A stretch of DNA of 64,000 nucleotides from contig WGNL01000036.1 in NCBI GenBank assembly GCA_016124585.1, forward strand, positions 1-64,000, given 5' to 3'. Both the position numbers and the translations under genes were made by a program. The notes under the pieces are model-generated. The model had not been told where the DNA came from, searched no databases, and worked only from the letters and a program-made list of their open reading frames with translations. Of this stretch, positions 8,296 to 16,797 are shown in pieces. Numbering within the stretch: position 1 is the first letter of the stretch; the number at the start of each line of letters is the position of its first letter. The DNA is from Bacteroidota bacterium (GTDB taxonomy: Bacteria > Bacteroidota > Bacteroidia > Chitinophagales > Saprospiraceae).

Positions 8296-9786
8296 CTATG
8301 TCGAAATGGGATAAAGGGCAATATTTTCGGTGTCTTGCGAATAACAGAATTTCAAATAAAAATCCCCCTCGTTAGCCAAGGCAGGAAATTGTACTTGAAA
8401 AGCACAAGGCACGTTTGGCAACAAATGGACGGCATTGCCCAGCAAATTTTCAGGCAGGATAGGGGCTAATCGCATACCGTTCATGTTGCACTGTATTAAG
8501 AACCAATTGCCAATATTTGCTTGGTTAACGATTAGAGACGTTGGTTGTCGGTTGGTCATTTCTACCATCAAGATTGCATTGTGGGTTTCAAAGTCAAGGG
8601 TTGCCGAAACGATGCCCGGCACCTCCAACAGTTTGCCAAAATTGCCTTCGAGCAAAGGCTTGCCAAGCAAACTGCTCACGAGCCGGTCAACATTGGTGTA
8701 GGGATTCACCTCGTAATATCTCAGCCCATTTTCATCCATTTCGGGGTGCATTTCCTGTCTGAGCCAACAGGCGTTTTCAATGGCTGATTCAAGTTTCTTT
8801 ATTATCGCCCTTTCATCATCCAGTAACCTTGAGAAAGGATTTGGTTTTAGCCCTTCATAGGCGTCCACTTTATTTTTCCCTTGGTCGCCCTCCCCTTTGC
8901 AATATTGGGGGATGAATTGTTTGATATTCCGCAAATAATGGATGACATCATCTGGGTTTAATGGTTTTTCTTCGTCTATCTCCTCGTCATTTGAAGCTGT
9001 AAATGCTTTCTTGCACCTTTCAAAATGCAGTACCAGCCAATGCTCAAACGCACGGCAGGAGTAGGCTTTTTGCAGGTAATTTTTCCAAGCCTCATCAAAG
9101 TCACTGACATTTTTGTCTTTGTAATCGAATTGGCCATCCTTGAAGAACAATGCCTCCGGCGAAGGGTTAGCGTACAAATCGAACTGGGTAGTTTTATCGG
9201 TCAGGTCAATGATTTTGCTGATAGCTTCATTGTCGGGCAAGCGTTCGTTTAGAAATTGGCGAAAGGCAAATTCCGAGATGAACACCTTGTTTTTGTGTGG
9301 AGACAAAATACCTTGCTCAACACCAGTCACCTGCTGCACGATACGTTGCTGGGCTTTTTCTGTCAGGATATATCCATTCCTGCCGTCATGGTCAATGACA
9401 ATCCATATTTCATCGTAACTGTTCTTTCTATGGTCGGCTGTTTTTTTGCGCTGCATGGCTTCCCAAACCAACCCTTTCAGGCTGTTGTCCTGCAAAGTAT
9501 TTTCATCAGGTTCTTTTTTGTTGCCGGAGAGAGGTTTGATGATGTCAACGGTGACTGCCGATAGCCTTCTTTTGAGGATGAGGTTCGACTTGATTCCCCT
9601 GAAATAAACCCACTCTGTTTCTCCTTCGCATAAAATAAGATAGCGTTTCCTTGGCAGCGAAACCAGTTCGTCTTCCCGCAGTTCTGCATCGTCGGACAAC
9701 TCAAAATCTGTTCTGGCTTCTTTAGCCTTTGCCGCTTTGGCTATCCTCGGTTGTTCCCGCCTAAAATGGTGCTTAGTTTTTGCCAT
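8296..9786 (-). CDS. RloB-family protein with long C-terminal extension (partner of RloA ATPase)
   Basis: A 496-residue protein from the ATG at 9786, which overlaps the ATPase gene by 14 bp. The RloB core has YLILCEGETEWVYF near residue 52, an acidic IWIVIDHDG near 127 and FEHWLVLHFE near 250; this layout resembles a TOPRIM-like nuclease core. RloB proteins are usually only about 200-250 residues, so the last ~200 residues (rich in beta-prone stretches, ending ENIALYPIST) are additional. RloA/RloB are relatives of the lactococcal AbiLi/AbiLii abortive-infection pair. The role here is inferred from the pairing. Confidence 0.75.
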   Translation of the reverse strand: MAKTKHHFRREQPRIAKAAKAKEARTDFELSDDAELREDELVSLPRKRYLILCEGETEWVYFRGIKSNLILKRRLSAVTVDIIKPLSGNKKEPDENTLQDNSLKGLVWEAMQRKKTADHRKNSYDEIWIVIDHDGRNGYILTEKAQQRIVQQVTGVEQGILSPHKNKVFISEFAFRQFLNERLPDNEAISKIIDLTDKTTQFDLYANPSPEALFFKDGQFDYKDKNVSDFDEAWKNYLQKAYSCRAFEHWLVLHFERCKKAFTASNDEEIDEEKPLNPDDVIHYLRNIKQFIPQYCKGEGDQGKNKVDAYEGLKPNPFSRLLDDERAIIKKLESAIENACWLRQEMHPEMDENGLRYYEVNPYTNVDRLVSSLLGKPLLEGNFGKLLEVPGIVSATLDFETHNAILMVEMTNRQPTSLIVNQANIGNWFLIQCNMNGMRLAPILPENLLGNAVHLLPNVPCAFQVQFPALANEGDFYLKFCYSQDTENIALYPIST

Positions 9787-11122
9787 TGAAAATACCGGAA
9801 TTAGCGACTTCTGAAAAAATCTTCTCCTCATCCAGGAGCGGAATTGCGCCGAAGCGCCCGCTCAGGTACCAATCCCGCAGCGGTGTTTCAGGTCGCAATC
9901 CTGTGAACGACGAAAGGGAAAAAACCTCTGTTGCACCGAACTCATTCTTTTCCAAAAAGTACATTTGGTCTCTGCCAAAACTGCCAGAAGCAAGCAAAGT
10001 CGGGTCATGTGTAGTGAAGATGAGTTGGGCGTTTTTTGGGTTTGTTTTTTCATTGTGGAACAAGTTGATGAGGGAAAGTGTCAGATTGGAATGGAGGCTT
10101 TTATCCAATTCATCAATAACCAGCGTGTCTCCGTCAATTAAGGCGACAAGCATAAGTTGGATAACATTGAAAAATTTGACGGTGCCTGTTGATTGCTCCT
10201 TGAGCGGAAGTGTGTCAGTTCCTATCTCCTTTTTTCCATCAAACATCCTGTGCTTAATGCGTATCCGATATTTGAAACGTTCAATAAAGTCTTTTTTGAT
10301 TTTTTCTTTTTCTGTTTCTGGAAATCCTTCTGGGAACTTGATGGAGGGCATTTCGCCATCCTCACCCACTTCAATTCCCATGATGCCTGAATCTACTTCC
10401 GATAAAAGGTTTTCAATCAATTTTACAATGGGGGTTTCCTTGTTCTCTACAATATATTTTCCCAGCATGGACAATTGGATTTCATCATAATCTTCCGGCA
10501 AAATGGAAATGCCGAGGTGTTGGGAAAAAAATAAAAACACTGGGATTAACTGCTCTTGGTTTCTGTTCACAGCCTTTGACAAAAAGAGTTGGTTGGGCAA
10601 CAACTCCTCCTCAATTGACTTTTTCTGTCCCCGGTAGTTCTCCCCAAATTTTATCGGGTTGCCTTTTTCCCGAAGATAAAGCCGTGTAGAGGTCATCCGC
10701 CCCTCCTCTTTTTTAGGGAAGAAAAAAAGTGCCTCTTTCAGAATTTGCTGCTGGTCAAATTCTATCGTGTATTGGTAACGCAGGTTGTCAGGTGCAATGA
10801 AATCAAGCTCGAAGACGGTCGGTTTTTTTCTTGTCCCCAAATCAAAATGGAAAAACTCGTTGGCTTCCAGTTTAGCGCCTGGCTGAAAGCTATTCGAATT
10901 GTCAACCAACCACTTGGCTGCCCGCAATGCTTTCAAAAGGTTGCTTTTGCCTGCGTTGTTTGGGCCGTAAACAACGGCTGATTTTAGCGCAAAAACATTT
11001 GGATAAACATCGCTTCGAGCAGGCTGATGCGGCCTTTCCCTTATTTTTCCGGAGGGTATGAGTGACAAAACCTGCCGCTCTTTGATGGAGCGAAAATTGG
11101 TAACTGCGAATTCCAATAACAT
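9773..11122 (-). CDS. RloA/AbiLi-like AAA (AAA15/COG1106) ATPase
   Basis: A 449-residue SMC/OLD-like ATPase. MLLEFAVTNFRSIKE opens the fold, Walker A is GPNNAGKS at residues 53-60, and Walker B LVIDELDKSLH near 350 is followed by the FTTHDPTLL switch region. I chose the ATG at 11122 because the palindromic promoter abuts it; an upstream in-frame start at 11155 would lie inside the -7 box. With the overlapping RloB gene it forms a two-gene anti-phage cassette. PARIS and other AAA15 systems share this ATPase type, but the RloB partner favours the AbiL/RloAB assignment. Confidence 0.82.
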   Translation of the reverse strand: MLLEFAVTNFRSIKERQVLSLIPSGKIRERPHQPARSDVYPNVFALKSAVVYGPNNAGKSNLLKALRAAKWLVDNSNSFQPGAKLEANEFFHFDLGTRKKPTVFELDFIAPDNLRYQYTIEFDQQQILKEALFFFPKKEEGRMTSTRLYLREKGNPIKFGENYRGQKKSIEEELLPNQLFLSKAVNRNQEQLIPVFLFFSQHLGISILPEDYDEIQLSMLGKYIVENKETPIVKLIENLLSEVDSGIMGIEVGEDGEMPSIKFPEGFPETEKEKIKKDFIERFKYRIRIKHRMFDGKKEIGTDTLPLKEQSTGTVKFFNVIQLMLVALIDGDTLVIDELDKSLHSNLTLSLINLFHNEKTNPKNAQLIFTTHDPTLLASGSFGRDQMYFLEKNEFGATEVFSLSSFTGLRPETPLRDWYLSGRFGAIPLLDEEKIFSEVANSGIFNGKN

Positions 11123-11173
11123 GGTATAAGGTTTATTTTTGCGTAATTTATGCAAAGATAAACCTTATAACCA
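11122..11173 (-). promoter_or_regulatory. Near-perfect palindrome with embedded -7 box upstream of rloA-like gene
   Basis: Arms TGGTATAAGGTTTATTTTTGC (11122-11142; split here as TGGTATAAGG + TTTATTTTTGC) and 11151-11173 match at nearly every position around a 9-nt centre. The distal arm contains, on the minus strand, TATCTTTG (11153-11160), a perfect Bacteroidota -7 box (TAnnTTTG). The proximal arm ends at the start codon. The overlap with promoter and ribosome-binding region fits an operator or an RNA switch. Confidence 0.6.
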
Positions 11174-11204
11174 TTTTTAAACCTTTTAATCCAAATTAAT
11201 TTGC

Positions 11205-14180
11205 TCAAAACACCCACCTCGCCCCAAACTGAAACTGCCTTGGCGCACCCGCATTCTTCTCCACGATGCCCCGTTCCTTACCGCCCACTTGAATCTGGTT
11301 GCTCTGCGTGGCGTTGTTGCTGTACCCGCTCAGGTTGGTCGTGTTAAAAAGGTTGAACACGTCCGCCCGGAGTTGCAGCGTGTTTTTGCCGAGGGTAAAA
11401 TCGTACTGTACACCTAAATCGAACACCTTCGACCAGTCGAGGCGGTCGCTGTTGCGGCTTTCGCCGGGATGGCGGTCGCTGTTGCCCACGTAGGCATCGC
11501 CGAAGGAAGCGCCGTCGCCGTTCAGGTCGGTGGTGCCGTACAGCAGGGCATCGGGGATGCGGTTCACGGGCTGCCCGCTCTGCACCAGCCCGGCGAGGGT
11601 GACGCCCAAGCCGCCCACGGGATACCAAGTCACGATTCCGTTGAGGATGTGGCGGCGGTCGTTGATGCTAGGGCCCCATTCCGAGCCGAAGTCGTTGCCG
11701 TCCATCGCCCGGAAGTTGATGTCCTCCGTGTTGTTTTCCAAATAAGAAAGTGTGTAGTTGATGCGCCAGGCGAGCTTGCCCGTGCCCCGGTCTTGTTGCA
11801 GGTTGAAACTGGCACCGTAGTAGCGGCTCTCGCCCGCCGTTTCCGACACCACCACGTTGCGGGCGACGCCGAAGACCGTGTCGCCGTCAATCAGGGCGTA
11901 ACCACCTCCGAAAATCGGGATGGGTCGGCTGGCATCCGCCTCGGCGGGGGTGCGCACCGTCACGTTGTCCGGGTCGTCGAGGGGGTAAGCTGCGGCGGCG
12001 TTGAGGTTGCGCAAGCGGAAAAGGTTCTGCGAGCGGTTGTGAACCAGGTCCACGTAAAACAGGCGCTTCTCGTCCAACTGCAACTGGTAGCCGAGGGCTA
12101 TCTGGTGCGTCAGCGGATTGTCGTAACCATTGGGGTTGAGGATGCGGCGCTCGTTGCTGAACACGCCCGCCCGCTGCCCTTGCAGGTTCTCGAAAGTGGG
12201 CCCGTTCAGGTACTGCACGTTGGAGGCGCTGCCGCTCAGGTTGCCGTCGAAGGTGATGCGGTCGAGGTCGGTATCTGCAGGCAGGATGCCAAGTTTGACC
12301 AACTGCTGCAACTGGCGTTTGTAGTCGCCGTCGGTGGTGTTTTGCTGGAGGGCGTCGCTGTAAACGGCGTAAAGGATTTTATCGTAAAAAATACCGTAGC
12401 CGCCCCGCAGCGAGCTGCGCCTGTCGAGTTGGTAGTTGAAATTGAAACGGGGAGCGAGGTTGTTCAGGTCGCCCTGGTCGCTGCCGCCTTTCGAGAGGTT
12501 GTCGTAGTCGTAGCGCAGCCCCAGCGTCAGGTTCAGGCGGTCGGTGGCGGCGAACTGGTCTTCGAGATAGACGGAGAACACGTTTTGCGTTTTTCCGAAG
12601 GAAGCCGGGCGAAGTTCCACGTTGTAGTTGCGCACCTCCACGTCGGCGGGGATGTCGTTCACGCCGAGGTCGCTACCGTGCCCTGCCTCCACCAACTGGT
12701 TGAGTTGCGAAGCGTCCAGTTTCACGGTGTAATTGCCGTTTACGTTGCCGCCGCCGAGCAGCCCGTGGTCGGCGGAAGTGATGCCGAAGCCGCCCTTGAG
12801 CGTGTGGCGGTCGGCGTAGTACTTGAATTTTTGCAGGAACTGCACGGTGTTCTCCGTGGCGTCGAAGATGTAGCCGGGATGCCCCAGCACGGCGATGGCT
12901 TGCTCCTGTGGGTCGAGCACGGTCACTTGCGGGCTGCTTTCGTTGGCTGCCCTGCCGTAGTTCCAACGGAAACGGGCGTACTGGAGGTTGGTCTCCGAAC
13001 TGAAATTGCCGCTCACGTAAGTGTTTTTGGAAGCCAGCAGCACGGAATTTCGGTCTTGAAAATTAGCAGCGGATGGGAACTGTACGCCCCCTTCCAATCC
13101 CCCACCCTGCCGCTCGATGGCGACGATGCCGACGTTTGCCCGAAGGGACGAACGGAACTTGCTGCTCCAGATTTGGTCTATTTTTCCAGAAAGATAGCTG
13201 AAACGGTTTTCGCCCCGCACAGTCTCGTTCACACCAAGGGCGGGCGAGTTGAGCAGGTTGTCCTTCAGGTCGGTGGTGTGTTCGAGGTTGAGGTAGTAAA
13301 ATGTCTTATCTTTTTTGATGGCGCCGCCAAAGCCGACGCCCGCCTGGTAGCGTTGGAACCCGTCCTTCACGGCATTGCCGGAGAGGTCACGCTGCGCAAA
13401 CGGCGAACTCGCATCGAGAGCAGGCCCGGGCCGGTTGATAACGAATGCCTCGCCGCTGAACTCATTGCTGCCGGAGCGGGTGGTGATGTTGATGACGCCG
13501 TTGTTGGTCAGTCCGTACTCGGCGGAGTAGTTGTTTGTCAGCACGGTGATGTCCTTCGTGAAACCGACCGGGATGGCGAATTTCTGCCCGCCAAGGAACC
13601 GCTCGTTGTTGTCCAATCCATCAATCAAATAGCTGGTAAACAGCGAGTTCGCCCCGTTGATGCTCACGTTGGGGGCTTCCGGGTAAAAGCCCGTTGCCTG
13701 CGAGACGTTGGGCAGGCGGTAGAGCGCACGGGTGATGTCCCGTCCCTCGATGGGCAGCGCCTCGATTTCCTTTTGCGAAAGCTCGAAGGAAACCTCGGCG
13801 TCGGTGCGGTTGATTTTGGCGGTGCTGGCGGCGCTGACCGTCACCTCGCCGAGCGAAATGGAGGTCTCCGACAGCACGAGCTGCACCGTCCGGTTCTGAT
13901 TGGAGCGCAGGTTGATGAGACCGGACTGCGTCGCCCGGAAGGGCAAAAAGTTCGGCACGAAGACCTGGTAGCCGTCCACCACGGGCAGCGAGCGGAAGGT
14001 CGCCTTGCCCTGGGCGTTGGTTTCCTGCACCTGCTCGAAGCCACGGGCCTCGTTTTTTAGTTGCACGGGCACGTTGGGCACAGGCTGGTTTTGCGGGTCG
14101 AGGATGGAAACGGTGAGGTCTTCCTGCGCCGTGAGCAAGGTGGCGAAAAGGGTAATGAGAGTGAATAGAAATGGTCGCAT
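11205..14180 (-). CDS. TonB-dependent receptor with N-terminal carboxypeptidase-regulatory-like domain (Oar-like)
   Basis: A 991-residue outer-membrane protein from the ATG at 14180. A Sec signal (MRPFLFTLITLFATLLTAQ) is followed by a CarboxypepD_reg-like beta-sandwich (residues ~25-105), a plug domain (DITRALYRLPNVSQ, NGANSLFTSYLIDGLDN) and a 22-strand barrel ending in the terminal aromatic GARWVF. Many short periodic strands such as LTLGLRYDYDN are visible. The sequence type is Oar/Cna-B rather than SusC, and no SusD partner follows. The substrate is unknown; it could be a peptide or protein. It is monocistronic, between the rloA operator region and a TIGR04282 gene. Confidence 0.92.
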   Translation of the reverse strand: MRPFLFTLITLFATLLTAQEDLTVSILDPQNQPVPNVPVQLKNEARGFEQVQETNAQGKATFRSLPVVDGYQVFVPNFLPFRATQSGLINLRSNQNRTVQLVLSETSISLGEVTVSAASTAKINRTDAEVSFELSQKEIEALPIEGRDITRALYRLPNVSQATGFYPEAPNVSINGANSLFTSYLIDGLDNNERFLGGQKFAIPVGFTKDITVLTNNYSAEYGLTNNGVINITTRSGSNEFSGEAFVINRPGPALDASSPFAQRDLSGNAVKDGFQRYQAGVGFGGAIKKDKTFYYLNLEHTTDLKDNLLNSPALGVNETVRGENRFSYLSGKIDQIWSSKFRSSLRANVGIVAIERQGGGLEGGVQFPSAANFQDRNSVLLASKNTYVSGNFSSETNLQYARFRWNYGRAANESSPQVTVLDPQEQAIAVLGHPGYIFDATENTVQFLQKFKYYADRHTLKGGFGITSADHGLLGGGNVNGNYTVKLDASQLNQLVEAGHGSDLGVNDIPADVEVRNYNVELRPASFGKTQNVFSVYLEDQFAATDRLNLTLGLRYDYDNLSKGGSDQGDLNNLAPRFNFNYQLDRRSSLRGGYGIFYDKILYAVYSDALQQNTTDGDYKRQLQQLVKLGILPADTDLDRITFDGNLSGSASNVQYLNGPTFENLQGQRAGVFSNERRILNPNGYDNPLTHQIALGYQLQLDEKRLFYVDLVHNRSQNLFRLRNLNAAAAYPLDDPDNVTVRTPAEADASRPIPIFGGGYALIDGDTVFGVARNVVVSETAGESRYYGASFNLQQDRGTGKLAWRINYTLSYLENNTEDINFRAMDGNDFGSEWGPSINDRRHILNGIVTWYPVGGLGVTLAGLVQSGQPVNRIPDALLYGTTDLNGDGASFGDAYVGNSDRHPGESRNSDRLDWSKVFDLGVQYDFTLGKNTLQLRADVFNLFNTTNLSGYSNNATQSNQIQVGGKERGIVEKNAGAPRQFQFGARWVF

Positions 14181-14299
14181 AAATTTTGAGTTTTGGCAGC
14201 GATGGCATCTTTTTAAAAAGAGGTCACCGCTTTGTGTTTGCAAAGTGCAACGACCAAACAGGTGCGCATGGAAGGCACCACCTGCTTGTTTCGTGAAGA

Positions 14300-15028
14300 T
14301 TAATGTAATGGAGGAAAGGGCAGCGTTAGGTAGGCGGGAGGGCCCCGCAGTTCGTTGGAAGGCTGATAAAGGTGCTTTGGAAATACTTCTATTGAATGCG
14401 CTACCAGTTTTTGAAAAGTGGAAAACAGCGCCACCAATTTTTTGCGGAGCGAATGCCTGAAGCCCAACTGCCCCAATGCTGCAAAAAAGCTGAAGCTGTC
14501 GTCAACGTCCGACTTTTTTATCAGCCATGAAATGCCGATGGATTGCGATTCGGCGTATGCCGAAAGCCCCGATTGCAGGTAGCTGGTTTCCCAGGGGAGC
14601 GCCGTGAAAGCCGCCCTGTCAAAGCAGTTTTCTGAAATGCCGAGGAGGTAAACCCCGCCGTCCATTGCCGGACCGAGCACCAGCCCACCGTTTTCGAGCC
14701 GTCGGGCTGCGCCGAGCAGCAGGGGCGCCGACAGCGTGGGGCAGTCGTTGCCAATGGCGATGACGTTTTCGTAGCCTTCGGCAAAGACGCCCTCGATGGC
14801 GTGGGCGAAACGCTCGCCAAATGTGTCGCCCACTTGGTCGCTGCCCATGCTTACGATAACGGGCAAGCCCGTTTTGAGTGCCGTGCCGAGGGTGTGGTGT
14901 ATAAGATGCTGTGCAATGGCGATGTTCCCGCTCCTGCTGATGCCTTGCACGAAGGTCTTGGCGGATGCTTCCTGCTCGTCCGTGCGGGTGAAAATGAGGA
15001 TTGCCGTATTGCTGAAGATTTCTTCCAT
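14300..15028 (-). CDS. TIGR04282/DUF2064-like protein with degenerate nucleotide-binding motif
   Basis: A 242-residue protein from the ATG at 15028 (codons further upstream look non-coding). The C-terminal half keeps family motifs: AIGNDCPTLSAPLL near residue 105 and GPAMDGGVYLLGIS near 130. The N-terminal motif, PxPGxxKTRL in the intact copy at 5307, is replaced by TRTDEQEASAKTFVQ, so nucleotide-sugar binding may be lost or altered. It is divergently oriented to the ECF sigma gene. It may act with the TIGR04283 glycosyltransferase at 17541, a pairing common in this family. Confidence 0.75.
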   Translation of the reverse strand: MEEIFSNTAILIFTRTDEQEASAKTFVQGISRSGNIAIAQHLIHHTLGTALKTGLPVIVSMGSDQVGDTFGERFAHAIEGVFAEGYENVIAIGNDCPTLSAPLLLGAARRLENGGLVLGPAMDGGVYLLGISENCFDRAAFTALPWETSYLQSGLSAYAESQSIGISWLIKKSDVDDSFSFFAALGQLGFRHSLRKKLVALFSTFQKLVAHSIEVFPKHLYQPSNELRGPPAYLTLPFPPLH

Positions 15029-15290
15029 GCGGGAATGCTGCGCCGGGTATTGCCGGGTTGGAAGCTTGGTAGCGGGCTGGGGGAAAACCTGACAGGGGAG
15101 GAGGGATTTTTTTGATTTTTTGTAAAATCGGGAGCCTGTAAATTGCGAAAACTGGAATGTCCATGAAAAGACATTCAATACACGATGGCTAATTATGACT
15201 AATTTAAGAAGGATAAAAGCGGTCGTTCCTGCTACGATTGCTACTTTTACCCCTGTTTCAGATGACGCTACAGCACAGTTGTTATTTTGT

Positions 15291-15866
15291 ATGGAAAAAA
15301 TCAATGTAAGGAAGGAACTGACCGAATGGGTGCGGCTTTATACCAAAGACCTCTACGCATGGGCGCTGCGCAAAACCTCCGACCGGGAGCTTTCTGAAGA
15401 CCTCGTACAGGAAACCTTTCTTGCCGCTGCCGAAAGCATTTCCAATTTCAAAAAAGAAAGCCAGCCCAGAACCTGGCTCATCGGCATCCTGAAAAACAAA
15501 ATCGCAGAGCACTACCGGAAGTCGCTCCGCCAGAACATGACCACCTCCCTACCCGGCGACGAAATAGCCGCTTTTTTTTCCTCGAAAGGCGGATGGCAGC
15601 AAAGCACCATGCCACAGCCCTGGCAAGGAGAAGCCGAGAACCTCACCGACCTGCCCGCCTTCAACAAAGTCCTTGATGGCTGCATGGAACACCTGCCCGC
15701 CGTGATGAATGCCTGCATCCGCCTCAAGTTTTTGGATGAAAAAAAGGGCGAGCTGATTTGTCAGGAACTCGGCATCACCACCACCAACTACTGGCAACTG
15801 ATTCACCGTGCGAAACTGCAACTGCGGGACTGTCTGGAAAAATACTGGTTCGTTCCGCAGCGGTGA
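15291..15866 (+). CDS. ECF-type RNA polymerase sigma factor
   Basis: A 191-residue sigma-70-family protein from the ATG at 15291. Region 2 is seen in WVRLYTKDLYAWALRKTSD and LSEDLVQETFLAA (residues ~12-50). TWLIGILKNKIAEHYRK follows. Region 4 (about 130-185) contains LPAVMNACIRLKFLDEKKG and the HTH ELGITTTNYWQLIHRAKLQLRDCL. The DUF547 lipoprotein starts 34 bp downstream. A matching small zinc-finger anti-sigma-like gene is at 18463 rather than adjacent, apparently displaced by intervening genes. Confidence 0.88.
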   Translation: MEKINVRKELTEWVRLYTKDLYAWALRKTSDRELSEDLVQETFLAAAESISNFKKESQPRTWLIGILKNKIAEHYRKSLRQNMTTSLPGDEIAAFFSSKGGWQQSTMPQPWQGEAENLTDLPAFNKVLDGCMEHLPAVMNACIRLKFLDEKKGELICQELGITTTNYWQLIHRAKLQLRDCLEKYWFVPQR

Positions 15867-15900
15867 CGCTTGCTTTTTGTTTCAAAAAACACCATTCGAC

Positions 15901-16677
15901 ATGACCAAGAGAATTTTCCTGTTTGCCGCATTGCTGGCAAGCACTTTCTGCCTGTATTCCTGCGCCAACCGCCTGACCTACAACGTAAAGCCGCAGATGC
16001 CGCCCGTCAGCCACGAGATTTGGGATGGGCTGCTGAAAAAGCACGTACGCTCCGATGGCTTCGTGGACTACAAGGGGATGGTTCGGGACAGCGCCGAACT
16101 GAACAACTATCTGCACCTGCTGGAGTCCTCACACCCGCAGCGCATCTGGTCAAAAGCGGAGCAAAAGGCTTTTTGGATAAACGCCTACAACGCCTACACG
16201 GTGAAGCTCATCGTTGACCACTACCCCGTCGCCAGCATCAAGGACATCAAGAACGGCATCCCCTTCGTGAACACGGTCTGGGACATCAAATTCATCAAGA
16301 TTCAGGGAGAGGAATACGACCTGAACGCCATCGAGCACGGCATCCTGCGGAAGAACTTCCCGGACGGGCGCATCCACGCCGCCGTCAACTGTGCCTCCTA
16401 CTCCTGTCCCCCGCTCCGGGCGGAAGCCTACGTCGCCGACCGCTTAGAAAGCCAGCTCGACGACGCCATGCGCCGCTTCGTGAACGACCCCCTCCGCAAC
16501 CGGGTCGGTGCGGACAAGGCGGAGCTTTCGGCGATTTTCAACTGGTTCGGCGGTGATTTTAAAAAGGATGCAGGCTCGGTGCAGGCGTTCGTGAACAGGT
16601 TTGCGGAAACGCCGATGGGCGAAGGGGCGCAGGTGTCGTATCTGGATTATGACTGGAGTTTGAATGAGGCGAAGTGA
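15901..16677 (+). CDS. DUF547 lipoprotein (copy 1)
   Basis: A 258-residue protein from the ATG at 15901. A signal peptide with lipobox (CLYSC) predicts lipid anchoring. The DUF547 core runs through the rest: AFWINAYNAYTVKLIVDHYP near residue 85, IEHGILRKNFPDGRIHAAVNC (IEHGIL and HAAVNCASYSCPPL) and C-terminal YLDYDWSLNE. DUF547 resembles a papain-like fold with conserved Cys/His, but its activity is unproven. It lies directly behind the ECF sigma factor, likely co-transcribed, and is followed by a strong terminator. Two further DUF547 genes occur at 38169 and 47263. Confidence 0.9.
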   Translation: MTKRIFLFAALLASTFCLYSCANRLTYNVKPQMPPVSHEIWDGLLKKHVRSDGFVDYKGMVRDSAELNNYLHLLESSHPQRIWSKAEQKAFWINAYNAYTVKLIVDHYPVASIKDIKNGIPFVNTVWDIKFIKIQGEEYDLNAIEHGILRKNFPDGRIHAAVNCASYSCPPLRAEAYVADRLESQLDDAMRRFVNDPLRNRVGADKAELSAIFNWFGGDFKKDAGSVQAFVNRFAETPMGEGAQVSYLDYDWSLNEAK

Positions 16678-16727
16678 GGGGTCTCAATCAGCGATGTTTT
16701 ATTATTTTTGTCAAACAATCAACTTCT

Positions 16728-16761
16728 AAAACCGACCAAGTGGGATTATTTGGTCGGTTTT
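16728..16761 (+). terminator. Rho-independent terminator after sigma/DUF547
   Basis: Perfect 12-bp arms AAAACCGACCAA / TTGGTCGGTTTT with a 10-nt loop, ending in T4. It closes the sigma-DUF547 unit. It also lies 37 bp upstream of the HEPN-like gene. Confidence 0.75.
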
Positions 16762-16797
16762 GGGAAGGGTAACTGTTTGGTAAATAATTAATTACAG

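Noticed and set aside
11469-14060. 863-codon plus-strand open frame antisense to the TonB receptor
   Set aside because: It mirrors a well-supported receptor gene with signal peptide, plug and barrel; long antisense frames are expected from its codon usage, and the peptide shows no domain.
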